The position numbers were made by a program, and so were the translations under genes. This document shows positions 1 to 9,600 of a DNA stretch of 53,463 bases, piece after piece. The notes below the pieces were generated by a model, which saw nothing but the letters and a program-made list of their open reading frames with translations, made no database searches and was not told the origin of the DNA. The stretch spans positions 1-53,463 of the forward strand of contig NZ_JAFFJX010000027.1 in NCBI RefSeq assembly GCF_016924755.1, given 5' to 3'. Source of the stretch: Longitalea arenae (GTDB taxonomy: Bacteria > Bacteroidota > Bacteroidia > Chitinophagales > Chitinophagaceae). How positions within the stretch are numbered: position 1 is the first letter of the stretch; every line of letters starts with the position of its first letter.

Positions 1-29
1 CACAATGCGGGAGAGTAGGTAGTTGCCAT
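1..29 (+). rRNA. rrf: 5S ribosomal RNA, 3' end (partial)
   Basis: The first bases match the 3' arm of a Bacteroidota 5S rRNA: a gcgggagagtaggtagttgcc-like stretch, which is the conserved helix IV/V return and the closing strand of helix I. The rest of the gene lies upstream of the window. A strong rho-independent terminator follows within 10 bases, as expected at the end of an rRNA operon. The exact mature 3' end is a guess. The call rests on recognising the conserved GGGAGAGUAGGU block. Confidence 0.7.
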
Positions 30-36
30 ATTTATT

Positions 37-72
37 AAAAAGCCTTTCAGATTTGTGTCTGAGAGGCTTTTT
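37..72 (+). terminator. Rho-independent terminator of the rRNA operon
   Basis: A 15-bp stem (37-51 pairing with 58-72, one G-T wobble) closes a 6-nt loop. The descending arm ends in five T and is followed by gcttttat. The A-run before and T-run after make it usable in both directions. It lies directly after the 5S 3' end. Confidence 0.85.
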
Positions 73-194
73 GCTTTTATACACCTGCTGAATCTACAGG
101 CCGCTGAATGCGGTACGCTAGCCGAACGCCTGCTCCTACAAAAAAACAAGTCTACTCTATCCCACCCAGCAGTATAATCCCCTGCAACCTGAAA

Positions 195-276
195 CCTGTA
201 ACCGGTACCGCTGTAAGCCGGTAACTGGTAACTGGCCAACCGGCAACCGGCAACTGGTAACTGGCAATCAGCGAAC
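195..276. repeat. Degenerate heptanucleotide tandem array (GGTAACT type), upstream of GH125
   Basis: Units of 7 bp with consensus GGtaACt/c run at 220-226, 227-233, 242-248, 249-255, 256-262 and 263-269, with one 8-bp unit at 234-241. They are preceded by cctgcaa/cctgaaa/cctgtaa heptads from 181. The same unit recurs before the GH127 gene (17927-18031) and at the end of the GH29 gene (20136-20163). The array ends about 50 bp before the GH125 start codon. Confidence 0.8.
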
Positions 277-321
277 TAGGTATAAGCTAAACACCTTAGT
301 TTTACCGCAAATTTTTGCAAT

Positions 322-1746
322 ATGAAAAGGCGGACCTTTATACAGCAATCAACATTAGCCGGTGCCGGGTTACTACTGCACAACATGCGCGGCTTCGCAG
401 CGCCCAGCCAGGACTTCCCCGTGGTTAGAACCCCGGCCGATAAAAGAAACTTCACCAGCCAGGCAGTAGAAAAAGCCATCCAGGAATTCCGGTCAAAAGT
501 GAAGAACCCCGAATTAGGCTGGTTATTTGAAAATTGCTTTCCCAATACACTCGATACCACCGTACACCATACCACGCAAAACGGCCGGCCCGATACCTAC
601 GTCATCACCGGCGATATAGATGCCATGTGGCTGCGCGACAGCAGCGCCCAGGTATGGCCTTACCTCGCCTTCATTGGGCAGGATAAACCCCTGCAGCAAT
701 TGATCGCCGGGGTCATTAACAAACAAACCGCCTTCATCCTGAAAGATCCCTATGCCAATGCATTCTATAATGATCCCCAGCAAAAAAGCGAATGGGAGAA
801 AGACCATACCGACATGAAACCCGGGGTGCATGAACGCAAATGGGAGATCGATTCGCTTTGTTATCCCATCCGGCTGGCTTACCGCTACTGGAAGCTCAGC
901 GGCGATACCAGTCCTTTCGATACCCAATGGCAGCAGGCTATAAAAAATATCCATACCGTTTTCCGCGATCAGCAGCGTAAGAATGGCAATGGCCCATACA
1001 AATTCCAGCGCACCACACCGCATGCAACAGATACATTACCCATGGGCGGTTATGGCTACCCGGTAAAGCCGGTTGGACTGATCTGCTCCGCCTTCCGCCC
1101 CAGCGATGATGCAACCGTATACTCTTTCCTTATACCTTCTAATTTCTTTGCGGTGACCAGCCTTCGCCAGGCCGCAGAAATGTTAACTACTATTGCCAAA
1201 GACACGGCTACCGCCGCTCAGTTAACTGCGCTGGCTACGGAAGTGGAAAAAGCATTACAACAATATGCCATCGTTGATCATAAAAAGTTCGGCAAGGTAT
1301 ACGCCTATGAGGTAAATGGCTTCGGTAGTTATAACCTGATGGATGACGCCAATGTGCCGAGTCTGCTCGCCCTGCCTTACCTGGGAGCCATGAAGAATAC
1401 AGATCCCATTTATCAGAATACCCGCAAACTGGTTCTGTCAGCTGATAATCCTTTCTTCTTTGCCGGTTCAGCGGGTGAAGGTATTGGCGGACCCCATGTT
1501 GGTCAGGATATGATCTGGCCAATGGCGATCACCATGCGCGGACTCACCAGCTCCAGCGATGCAGAGATCAAAAGCTGTATTCAATTACTACAAAAGACAC
1601 ATGGCGGCACCGGCTTCATGCATGAAGCCTTCCATAAAGATGATCCCAAAAACTTCACCCGCAAATGGTTCGCCTGGGCGAATACCCTTTTCGGTGAGTT
1701 TATCTGGAAAACCTATAAAGAGAAACCCCAATTGCTAATAGGTTAA
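322..1746 (+). CDS. Glycoside hydrolase family 125 (exo-alpha-1,6-mannosidase)
   Basis: This 474-residue secreted enzyme belongs to GH125 (formerly DUF1237), whose characterised members remove non-reducing alpha-1,6-linked mannose by an inverting mechanism. The hallmark is the MWLRDSSAQVWPYL block near residue 100. It is followed by the YANAFY, HERKWEIDSLCYP and DDATVYSFLIPSNFF segments of the (alpha/alpha)6 barrel, and near the C-terminus by a GEGIGGPHVG loop and a GFMHEAFHKDDP motif. Length is normal for the family. The N-terminus MKRRTFIQQSTLAGAGLLL resembles a Tat signal with a single RR pair, so export to the periplasm is likely. It stands alone between the rRNA operon and a convergent lipoprotein gene, with a heptad repeat array in its 5' region. 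Family membership is firm. The linkage specificity is taken from the family. Confidence 0.9.
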   Translation: MKRRTFIQQSTLAGAGLLLHNMRGFAAPSQDFPVVRTPADKRNFTSQAVEKAIQEFRSKVKNPELGWLFENCFPNTLDTTVHHTTQNGRPDTYVITGDIDAMWLRDSSAQVWPYLAFIGQDKPLQQLIAGVINKQTAFILKDPYANAFYNDPQQKSEWEKDHTDMKPGVHERKWEIDSLCYPIRLAYRYWKLSGDTSPFDTQWQQAIKNIHTVFRDQQRKNGNGPYKFQRTTPHATDTLPMGGYGYPVKPVGLICSAFRPSDDATVYSFLIPSNFFAVTSLRQAAEMLTTIAKDTATAAQLTALATEVEKALQQYAIVDHKKFGKVYAYEVNGFGSYNLMDDANVPSLLALPYLGAMKNTDPIYQNTRKLVLSADNPFFFAGSAGEGIGGPHVGQDMIWPMAITMRGLTSSSDAEIKSCIQLLQKTHGGTGFMHEAFHKDDPKNFTRKWFAWANTLFGEFIWKTYKEKPQLLIG

Positions 1747-1771
1747 TTAGCCAATGGGCTAATATGCTAAT

Positions 1772-1800
1772 GAAACCTGCCGGCCCAGCCGGCAGGTTTC
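1772..1800. terminator. Hairpin between convergent GH125 and DUF6528 genes (putative terminator)
   Basis: A perfect 13-bp stem (1772-1784 with 1788-1800) closes a 3-nt loop and is followed on the + strand by actgttt rather than a full T-run. A smaller hairpin, attagcc/ggctaat, lies just upstream at 1746-1763. The position between convergent genes fits transcription termination, but without a clear U-tract the call is moderate. Confidence 0.5.
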
Positions 1801-1876
1801 ACTGTTTAATACTATCCATGCATTCCTAATTAAGGAGCTATCTCGTTAATTAGCACATCAGCAGATTATTGCATTA

Positions 1877-2908
1877 CTAATGCGTGCACTCATGAAATGC
1901 ATCACCTGCCGGATAACTAAAGGAATTGATCAATTTCCAGCGGGCTTTGTACATGCCGTAACTGGTATTCCTGAAAACAATAGCGCCATTCAGATCGGTG
2001 ATCACATCGGTGCGCCAGGTTTCTCCACCCATGCCATTGGCCGCATCGATGATCGTGGCATAACCACTGGGACCACTACTGATCGATTTTACCTTCGCAA
2101 TATTGGCGCCGGCGGAATTTTTTATAAGTGTAAAGGCGCCGGTAGTAATATTGAATTTATAAACATGATTGCTGTTAGATAACCAAAGTTCATTGGTACT
2201 GCCATACACCGGGAACAGATCATGCGCATTGCCCTGCGGCATGGTATAGGTCTTTTTCAGGGTGAGCGCCGGACTGCCGCAACTGTTATTATAACTGAAC
2301 GCTTTTATTTTGTCTTTACCCGCAGCCCATAACAATTTGTTCACGCGGTCCCACACCACATTGTGCACATCGGCAAAGACCACTTTACCGCCTTGTTTGC
2401 TTTCGTCATTGATATAAGAATCCACGGTGAAGATCAGCAGGTAACCGCCGGTGGAAGATGCTGTTACAATATTACCGTTCGGCAGCAGTTCTGCAGAATG
2501 CGGATTACCGCCCGCATAATCGAACCAGATGGCTTTTTTAGAAGATACATTGATCAGTGCTACGCCACCACCAGATGCGGTGGCCAGGATATAATTTCCA
2601 CCGTACACCAGTTTGGCTTCGCTGAGGTTGGTGAACCAGCCCTGGGCGCCGGAACGGATCATGGCATAGGCCGCGGTCGGTTTCCATTCCCAGGTAACTT
2701 TATTGCCATTGGCCACATCTACCATTACTATGCGGCCATTCTTCTGATCGCAAATGATCATTTCTTTAGGCGTGGCTTCTGTGGTTACAGCTTCTGTGTT
2801 GTAGGGTTCACTGGTATCATCAGTGGCAGCCGGCTGCGACACTTCCCGCGTACAGCCTAATGCAAGGAACAGCGAGATAAAGAGCGATAAGGAGATCGTT
2901 TTTCTCAT
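1877..2908 (-). CDS. DUF6528-family lipoprotein, beta-propeller-like
   Basis: This 343-residue protein has a lipoprotein signal (hydrophobic stretch ending LFLALGC, Cys19), so it should be anchored to a membrane. The mature part resembles the DUF6528/PQQ-like propeller family. It begins with an IICDQKNGRIVMVD strand pair, then a WEW motif, an HSAELLPNGNIVTASS segment, a VHNVVWD segment, and an AHDLFPVYG segment near residue 240. Members are often found in glycan utilization loci of Bacteroidota, but no catalytic activity is established. Here the gene lies downstream of the GH78 gene on the same strand after a gap of about 210 bp, so it may belong to that transcription unit. A role in sugar binding or sensing would be inference. 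The family call is from memory of the motif order. Confidence 0.65.
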   Translation of the reverse strand: MRKTISLSLFISLFLALGCTREVSQPAATDDTSEPYNTEAVTTEATPKEMIICDQKNGRIVMVDVANGNKVTWEWKPTAAYAMIRSGAQGWFTNLSEAKLVYGGNYILATASGGGVALINVSSKKAIWFDYAGGNPHSAELLPNGNIVTASSTGGYLLIFTVDSYINDESKQGGKVVFADVHNVVWDRVNKLLWAAGKDKIKAFSYNNSCGSPALTLKKTYTMPQGNAHDLFPVYGSTNELWLSNSNHVYKFNITTGAFTLIKNSAGANIAKVKSISSGPSGYATIIDAANGMGGETWRTDVITDLNGAIVFRNTSYGMYKARWKLINSFSYPAGDAFHECTH

Positions 2909-3119
2909 GGATGGTTTATTTAGTATTTAATAAGGTTACAGATCGCATACTATCTAAAATAGCAGAACAGGAAGCGAAAATTCATGCCAAAGATATACAC
3001 ATGTGGAATGTCGTTATACCTGGCGGATTTATGCAGTAGTGAATATTCTAATAACAGTGATTTTACGCATGCCACGGTTCAAAACCGCGGCCCGCTTCAC
3101 CCGCAGAAAACCGTATGCT

Positions 3120-5801
3120 TTATTTTATCTCAAACCGATACTTGCCTGCCACCAGGCTGGCGATATACGTGTTGTTTGTATGTTTTTGCAGCGCTTTATT
3201 CCTGAACAACTTTTTATTGGCAGGTATGGTCAACTGCAAACTGGCGGTGCTATTAGGTGGAACCACAACATGGTATTCGATGGTTTTACCAACTCTTTTC
3301 CACGAGGAAATAATAGCGCCATAGGGCGATTGATGCATGGCCTCGCATTCATTCAATCCGTTCACAAAATGCGGTTGCAGCAGGATGTTCTTAAAGCCGG
3401 GCTGTTCCGCATCGGGTTTTATACCGCCCAATGCTTTGTATAACCAGGCGCCCACTTCGCCAAACATGATATGGTTCATCGAAATATCATTGGCTGCCTT
3501 TATGTTCCAGTTCTCATACAAGGTTGTGGCGCCATTAACGATCCACCAGCCCCAGGAGGGATACTTTTCCCGCGATGCCAGTTGATAGGCCAGATCAGCA
3601 TAGCCGTTCTCAGTTAATGCATTCAATATGCTCTTGGTGCCCAGAAGGCCTACATCGAGGTGAGTGCTATCGGCCTGAACCCGTTTGGCCAGGTTGGCCG
3701 CTACTTTCGGTACCAATGAGTCAGGTACAATGCCCCAGTAAAGCGGAAAGCTCAGTTCCGTTTGCACGCCGTTGCCATAGATGCCGGTGCTGCTATTGAG
3801 GTATTTGTCGTTGATGGCGTTTTTGATCTTTGTGGCCAACGCACTGTAGCGCGTGGCATCATCGGTGCGCCCGAACAGGGCTGCTGCTTTGGCTAATATA
3901 GTGGCGTCAACATAATAGTAAATGGAAGAAGTGAGCTCTACCGGTGATTTGGACTTTACCGGTACCCAGTCACCCAGTCCCCAGCTGGTTAAGCCGCCAG
4001 GATAAAGCTGGTCAATATGATCTACATAGCGTTGGATATTATCATAACAGCGCGACAATAAGGTGGTGTCGCCATAGAAAAGATAAATATCCCAGGGAAT
4101 GATCGCAATAGTGCTGGTCCAGTCGGGACCATTGGCCCATTCATAGCCCCAGCCGCTGGTAGGGATAATGGCTGGCAATACGCCATTGTTTTGTTGTTCA
4201 TCCTTGTGATCGTTCAGCCATTTTTCATAAATGGTGATGCCGTCAAAATTATACAGCCCTGTTTCAATGGCAATATGCGCGTCGCCCGTCCAGCCGTTCT
4301 TTTCGCGTTGCGGACAATCGGTCGGATACCCGAACAGGTTGGAGAGATAGGAATTATTGGTGGCCCACCAGAGTTTATTAATCGTAGGGTTGGAGGTCTT
4401 GAATTGTCCGGCCGCGGGCACATCGCTGTGCATAAAATAAGCGCTTAGATTTTCCTTGCTCAGGCTAACCGGTGCACTGCTGGTCACTTCGATGTATTGG
4501 AACCCTTTGTAATTGAAGCGCGGCATAAAACTTTCTTCGCCCTGGCCGCTGGTGATGAAGATATCCGTACCAAAGGGATCTGCATTTCCTATAGGCCGGT
4601 AGTGTACGTCCAGGTTAGACAGATCGACATGGCCATTGGCCAGCAGGCGTTCACCATGCTTTAATCGCAATACGGTGCCTGCCGCCGCTTTCACAGTAAT
4701 GCGGCTTACGCCGGAAATATTTCTACCCAGGTCAAACACATAATTGGTATCATTGAACACCTGTACCGATTTCGCAGGGACCGTATCTACCAGGCGTATC
4801 GGCTGCATGATCTGTGCCGTGATATTGGTGGAGGGCGCAGCACGGTAGATCACTTCTTTCCATTGGGAGTCATCAAAGGAGGGTAAATGCCAACCGCTTT
4901 GTTCAAGGCGGGCGTCATAATGTTCACCGGTATAAATACTGTTGAAGATGACCGGGCTCAGGGCCGTCTTCCAGTCCTTACCCGTACTGATGGTTTCTAC
5001 ACGGCCATCTTCGTACGTAATGCGAAGATCCATACAAAATGTTGGTCGGTTGCGCCAGGGCGCTTCGTGAAAGAACCATACGGCGGTGGACTGGTGATTG
5101 TACCAGCCATTGCCCAGCAAAACGCCAATGGCGTTTTTGCCGTTTTGCAGCTGAGCGGTAATATCATGCGTTACATACAAAGTGCGCCGGTCGAACCGCG
5201 TATACATGGGATCGAGGTGGTGATCACCGATCCTCTTGCCATTGAGATATAATTCATACAATCCACCTGCGGCAATATAAGCGCGGGCCGAGCGGATCTT
5301 TTTTCCGAGCGTAAATGTCTTTCTGAAGTATGGGGCAGGTTTCAGATTGATGTCGCGGCTGTCGCTGATCCAGGCGCCCTGCCAGTTCTTTGCCTGCATC
5401 ATACCTGTTTCAAAGTGATGCACCGCCGCCAGGGGAGAAGGGTTTTTGTCTTTATCCCATACCTGTACGGTATAATAATATTTTGTAAAAGGCTGTAATG
5501 GCTGGCCCTGGTAGGTGACCAGTTGCGCCGCCGATGCAACCTGGCCGCTTTGCCAGCAATTGCCTTTGCCCTGGCTCACCGCCAGCGAGTCGGTGCCTAC
5601 GATCAATTGATAAGCGGTTTGTACAGCACCGCTGCGGTCATCCTGCAATTGCCAGCTGATCCTTGGGTGCATGGCATCTATACCCAAAGGGTTCCTGATG
5701 TATTCGCATTGAAGTTGTACCGGTGCGTTCATGGTTTGGGCAAGGGAGGAAGAAGCTGTCAGCACTAACAGGAAACTGAGCCGAATGGCCATACACATCA
5801 T
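3120..5801 (-). CDS. Alpha-L-rhamnosidase, GH78
   Basis: This 893-residue secreted enzyme should hydrolyse terminal alpha-L-rhamnose by inversion. After a signal peptide (residues 1 to about 22, ending SSSLAQ) comes an Ig-like N-terminal domain beginning NPLGIDAMHPRISWQL. A jelly-roll Bac_rhamnosid_N domain follows (RKTFTLGKKIRSARAYIA, LYELYLNGKRIGDH), then the concanavalin-like domain and the (alpha/alpha)6 catalytic barrel. The acidic catalytic motifs DCPQREKNGWTGDAHIA and WANGPDWTSTI are both present. It ends in a C-terminal beta-sandwich domain. Length is typical for GH78. The start is either of two adjacent ATGs (5801, 5798) or ATG 5792; all leave the signal peptide intact. The gene ends next to the DUF6528 gene and starts 22 bp after the response regulator, so the four minus-strand genes may be cotranscribed. 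Confidence 0.93.
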   Translation of the reverse strand: MMCMAIRLSFLLVLTASSSLAQTMNAPVQLQCEYIRNPLGIDAMHPRISWQLQDDRSGAVQTAYQLIVGTDSLAVSQGKGNCWQSGQVASAAQLVTYQGQPLQPFTKYYYTVQVWDKDKNPSPLAAVHHFETGMMQAKNWQGAWISDSRDINLKPAPYFRKTFTLGKKIRSARAYIAAGGLYELYLNGKRIGDHHLDPMYTRFDRRTLYVTHDITAQLQNGKNAIGVLLGNGWYNHQSTAVWFFHEAPWRNRPTFCMDLRITYEDGRVETISTGKDWKTALSPVIFNSIYTGEHYDARLEQSGWHLPSFDDSQWKEVIYRAAPSTNITAQIMQPIRLVDTVPAKSVQVFNDTNYVFDLGRNISGVSRITVKAAAGTVLRLKHGERLLANGHVDLSNLDVHYRPIGNADPFGTDIFITSGQGEESFMPRFNYKGFQYIEVTSSAPVSLSKENLSAYFMHSDVPAAGQFKTSNPTINKLWWATNNSYLSNLFGYPTDCPQREKNGWTGDAHIAIETGLYNFDGITIYEKWLNDHKDEQQNNGVLPAIIPTSGWGYEWANGPDWTSTIAIIPWDIYLFYGDTTLLSRCYDNIQRYVDHIDQLYPGGLTSWGLGDWVPVKSKSPVELTSSIYYYVDATILAKAAALFGRTDDATRYSALATKIKNAINDKYLNSSTGIYGNGVQTELSFPLYWGIVPDSLVPKVAANLAKRVQADSTHLDVGLLGTKSILNALTENGYADLAYQLASREKYPSWGWWIVNGATTLYENWNIKAANDISMNHIMFGEVGAWLYKALGGIKPDAEQPGFKNILLQPHFVNGLNECEAMHQSPYGAIISSWKRVGKTIEYHVVVPPNSTASLQLTIPANKKLFRNKALQKHTNNTYIASLVAGKYRFEIK

Positions 5802-5823
5802 GGTTGGTTATTTGTTCGGGAAT

Positions 5824-6597
5824 TTACGCATTCTTATGTTTCGACAAGGCATAATCGCTTGGGGTAACGCCAAATTGTTTATGAAAGTTGCGGGCGAAAT
5901 TGCTTTGCGAGCTGAAGCCCGTCATGGCGGCGATCTCATACATCTTGTAATCACCCGAAGCCAGCAGCTCCGCCGCCTTCTTTAACCGTGTCAGATTGAT
6001 CAGCTCGATCGGCGTAAGGTCAGAGATGGCCTTTATCTTCCGGTACAGCGTCACCCGGCTCATATTCATGTACCGCGCCAGCTGCTCCACATCCAGCTCC
6101 ACTTCTTCAATGTGTTCAATGATGATGTCGTGCAGCGAAGCCAGGAAATGCTCATCGGCTTTCGTATGCGCCATACTATTGATATGCACCAGCGGCGAGT
6201 TCGCGAAATATTCCCGCAGGTTATTGCGGTTGTTCAGCAGGCTGGCCATCTGCGCCAGCAAATGTTCCTTGGAAAAAGGCTTTTCAATATACGCGTCTGC
6301 CCCCAGTTCCAGCCCCTGGACCTTCGCCTGGATGGTATTCTTGGCCGTGAGCAGAATAACCGGGATATGGGAATATTCTACATTCGATTTGATCCGCGCA
6401 CACAATTCAAATCCATCCATATCGGGCATCATCACATCACTGATGATGAGCTGCACGGCATTTGATTCCAGCGCCTGCAGCGCTTCCCGTCCATCCAGTG
6501 TTTTCAGCACGGCGTATTTGCCTTGCAGGATCCTTTCGAGGAAATCGAGGATCTCTTCTTCGTCATCTACAAGTAAGATCAGTGGCAACATAGACAT
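5824..6597 (-). CDS. Response regulator with AraC-type DNA-binding domain (HTCS output half)
   Basis: This 257-residue regulator has an N-terminal receiver domain (residues 7-125). It carries the acidic pocket DD at 11-12, the phospho-acceptor Asp54 in IISDVMMPDMDGFE, the Thr in LLTAK, and Lys in the EKPF loop. A linker follows, then a two-helix-turn-helix AraC domain (about 150-255) with the AAMTGFSSQSNFARNFHKQFG signature. It starts 4 bp after the stop codon of the sensor kinase. In Bacteroidota these two modules are usually fused in one hybrid two-component protein. Here they are separate genes in different frames, so the pair works as an orthodox sensor/regulator. The likely target is the divergent SusC operon and nearby glycosidase genes. 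Confidence 0.93.
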   Translation of the reverse strand: MSMLPLILLVDDEEEILDFLERILQGKYAVLKTLDGREALQALESNAVQLIISDVMMPDMDGFELCARIKSNVEYSHIPVILLTAKNTIQAKVQGLELGADAYIEKPFSKEHLLAQMASLLNNRNNLREYFANSPLVHINSMAHTKADEHFLASLHDIIIEHIEEVELDVEQLARYMNMSRVTLYRKIKAISDLTPIELINLTRLKKAAELLASGDYKMYEIAAMTGFSSQSNFARNFHKQFGVTPSDYALSKHKNA

Positions 6598-6601
6598 AAG
6601 G

Positions 6602-9600
6602 TTATTTCTTTTTTATGGTTGGTTGTAATGGTAAACTAAGCACAAAACTGTTCATTCCACTTTCTTTTACATATAATTTCCCCTGGTGTAACTGGGTCAG
6701 CGAACGGGCAAGCGTTAAGCCGATACCGGTGCCTTTTTGTTTGGGATTCTCCCTGATGCGATAGAAGGGTTCAAAGATCCGTTCCCGCATCGAAGCCGGG
6801 ATCAGGGTTCCGTCATTCGAGATCTCCAGCGTGAAATGTTCATCCTCCTTCTGCACCGGGAATAATTGTACGGTGATCTGCGAGTCGGCATATTTTACCG
6901 CATTGCTGAACAGGTTGCTGACGATCTTGTTCAGTGCATCCTCATCTACCATGGCAACCACAGCAGCATCTGGTAATTGCAGGCTGTAATGCAGGTTCCG
7001 CTTTTTAGCCAGGGGTTGAAAGCTGGTGTATACGTCCTGCACCAGGGCGGAGACATTCACTTTGGTAAAATCAAGGCTGAAGCCTTTGGCTTCCGTTTGG
7101 CGGAAATCGAGGATCTGCGTGATCAGGGTCATGAGCCGGTTGGTATTGCGCTCCATCATGGTCACATCTTCCCGGATGGCAGGCAGCTCATCCAGTTTTT
7201 CGATCAGGTTCTCTACGGGGCCTTTTATCAGGGTGAGCGGCGTTCTTATCTCATGCGCCACATTGGTAAAGAATTCAAACTTCGCCTCATAGATCTCTTT
7301 TTCCTTTTTTTCCTGCGACCGCTTATGATAGTTCTGAATAAGCGCATACACAAACGCGATGGCAACGGCGGTATACAGCAGTCGGGCCCACCAGGTATTC
7401 CAGAAGGGTGGGCTAATGATGATCTGCAGTTCCTGTTCCCGGCTCCAGCGGCCATTGATGGCAGCTGTTAGCCGGAAGCGGTATTGCCCCGGCGCCAGGT
7501 TGGTGAAATACACCTTGCGGTTGGTGGGCAGGCAGGTCCAGCTTTTATCGAGCCCTTCCATCATGTATTTGTATTCCGTGATCTCCGGACTGGTATAACT
7601 CAACGCAGCAAAATCAATACTGAATGAGGACTGGTCATAGGGCAGGGTGATCTTTTTGGTGTACAGGATGGATTGCTGCAAAGGCGATTGGTTCCTGTTG
7701 ATCAGCAATTCTTTATTATGCACCTGGAAGCCGGTTATATAAACGGGCGGAACAAACTGGCTGGCAACAAAGTCGCGGGGGCGAAATGAGATCATGCCTT
7801 TGATGGAACCGAAATATAATTTTCCGCTGGCGTCTTTATATCCGCTGTTATAATTGAACTGATCATACAACAAACCGTTGGCCTTGGTGTACACGGTCAT
7901 TTGCTGCGTGGCGGGGTTTAGCCGCACGAGACCTTTGGAAGTGGTGATCCATAACATGAGATCATTGTCTTCTACCACCTTGAATACAAAATTGCTGGGC
8001 ATACCCTGCTGCGTCGTATACCGCGTAATGCGTTTGCGATCGGCATCCAGTTTACAAAGCCCGCCGCCTTCCGTAGCGATCCAGATATTATGGTGGCTGT
8101 CTTCTTCCACGGCATTGATATCATTAATAGATAAACTATTGGTATCCGCCGGATTGTTCTGCAGCCGGCCCCGGTGCCGCGTGAGCGGATCATAGTATAA
8201 GAGGCCCTGGGTATGCGTGCCGATCAGGATGACGCCCGCATGATCTTCTTTGAGGCAACTGATGAATTCACCATGCGGGGTTTCATGCAGCCATTCAAAA
8301 TCGGCTGTTGCAGGGCGATAGCGATAGAGGCCGGCGCCGCTGCCTACATACACTTCGCCGCGGCGGGTCTCCAGCATGGTCACAATGAAATTATTCCGGA
8401 AGGTCCAGTCCTTTATGTCGCTGCCATAGTGTTTGAGCACCTTGCCGCTACGCCGGTCCAGGATGTCGAGCCCATGATCCAATGTGCCGATCCAGACCTG
8501 GTTGCCACGGATCAGCAGTCCATGAATATTGTGATAGGCGATGCCGCTGCGGGTACCCGTAGGTTTAAAATGCGTAAAGGCGCCGGTACGCAGGTTCAGC
8601 TTGTTGAGCCCGGCATCTTCAGTGCCGATCCACAGATTGCCATCCGGGTCTTCGCAGATCTCGCGCACCGCATTGCCGCTGATGGTTTGGGCACTCTGGC
8701 CGGGATAATATTTGGTGATGGGCGTATATGGTTTGGGATAATAGTTCACGCCGCCAAAAAAAGTACCCGCCCACACGCCTCCTTCCTGGTCTTTGCACAA
8801 GGTATAAACCGCATTATCCGACAAAGAATAAGGATCTGAGAATTGTTTTTTCAGGTTGGTGAAACTGCGGGTTTGCGTATTATAAATAAAGATCCCTGAT
8901 TCCGTGGCAAACCAGTACTCAGTGTCGGAATACCGGGTAATATCGCGCACATACACCGTTGTCTTATCAGCGCTGTAGATGAGCAGGTCCTCGTAGGTAT
9001 TTGTCGGAATATTATAGCGCTTGATGCCCTGGCAGGTGGTGCCAATAAAGATCGCGTCTTTTCCGGCGGGATAAATCTTTTTAATAAAGCAGGTAGGCAT
9101 CTTGGGGGAATGGGCAAATACATCGTGCCCCCGGAAGGATTGGGTGAGTGAATCAAAGCGGTGCAGGCGGCCATCCGTACCACCAAACCACATTTCACCC
9201 GTACCACTCATACAAAGCGCCGTGGCATGTATGGTTTTATCGGGCGGAAATGTTTTCAGGGTCCGCATAGTAAAATTATACCGGCAGATCATCGTATAGG
9301 AGCGGAACCAGAGCTGGCCCTGGCGGTCCATCTGCACATCGTTTATCTCCGGCAGCGAGTCGAGGAAACGCACTAAACGTTCTTTAGCATAATCGAAACG
9401 GTACAATCCATTCTGCGTGCCTACCCAAAGATTATCTTTATCATCGGCAAACAAACAATAGATGAAATCTTTTTTCAGCAGGTTATTATCCTCGTTGTCT
9501 GACTTGAACAATTTGAACCGGTAGCCGTCGAAGCGGTTCAGTCCTTCTTTTGTTCCGAACCAGAGAAATCCTTTTTTATCCTGGATACTGCAATACACCG

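Noticed and set aside
523-1023. Long open frame antisense to the GH125 gene
   Set aside because: It lies opposite a firmly identified enzyme, has no recognisable motifs, and is a by-product of codon use. The same applies to other antisense frames within the glycosidase, sensor and SusC genes.
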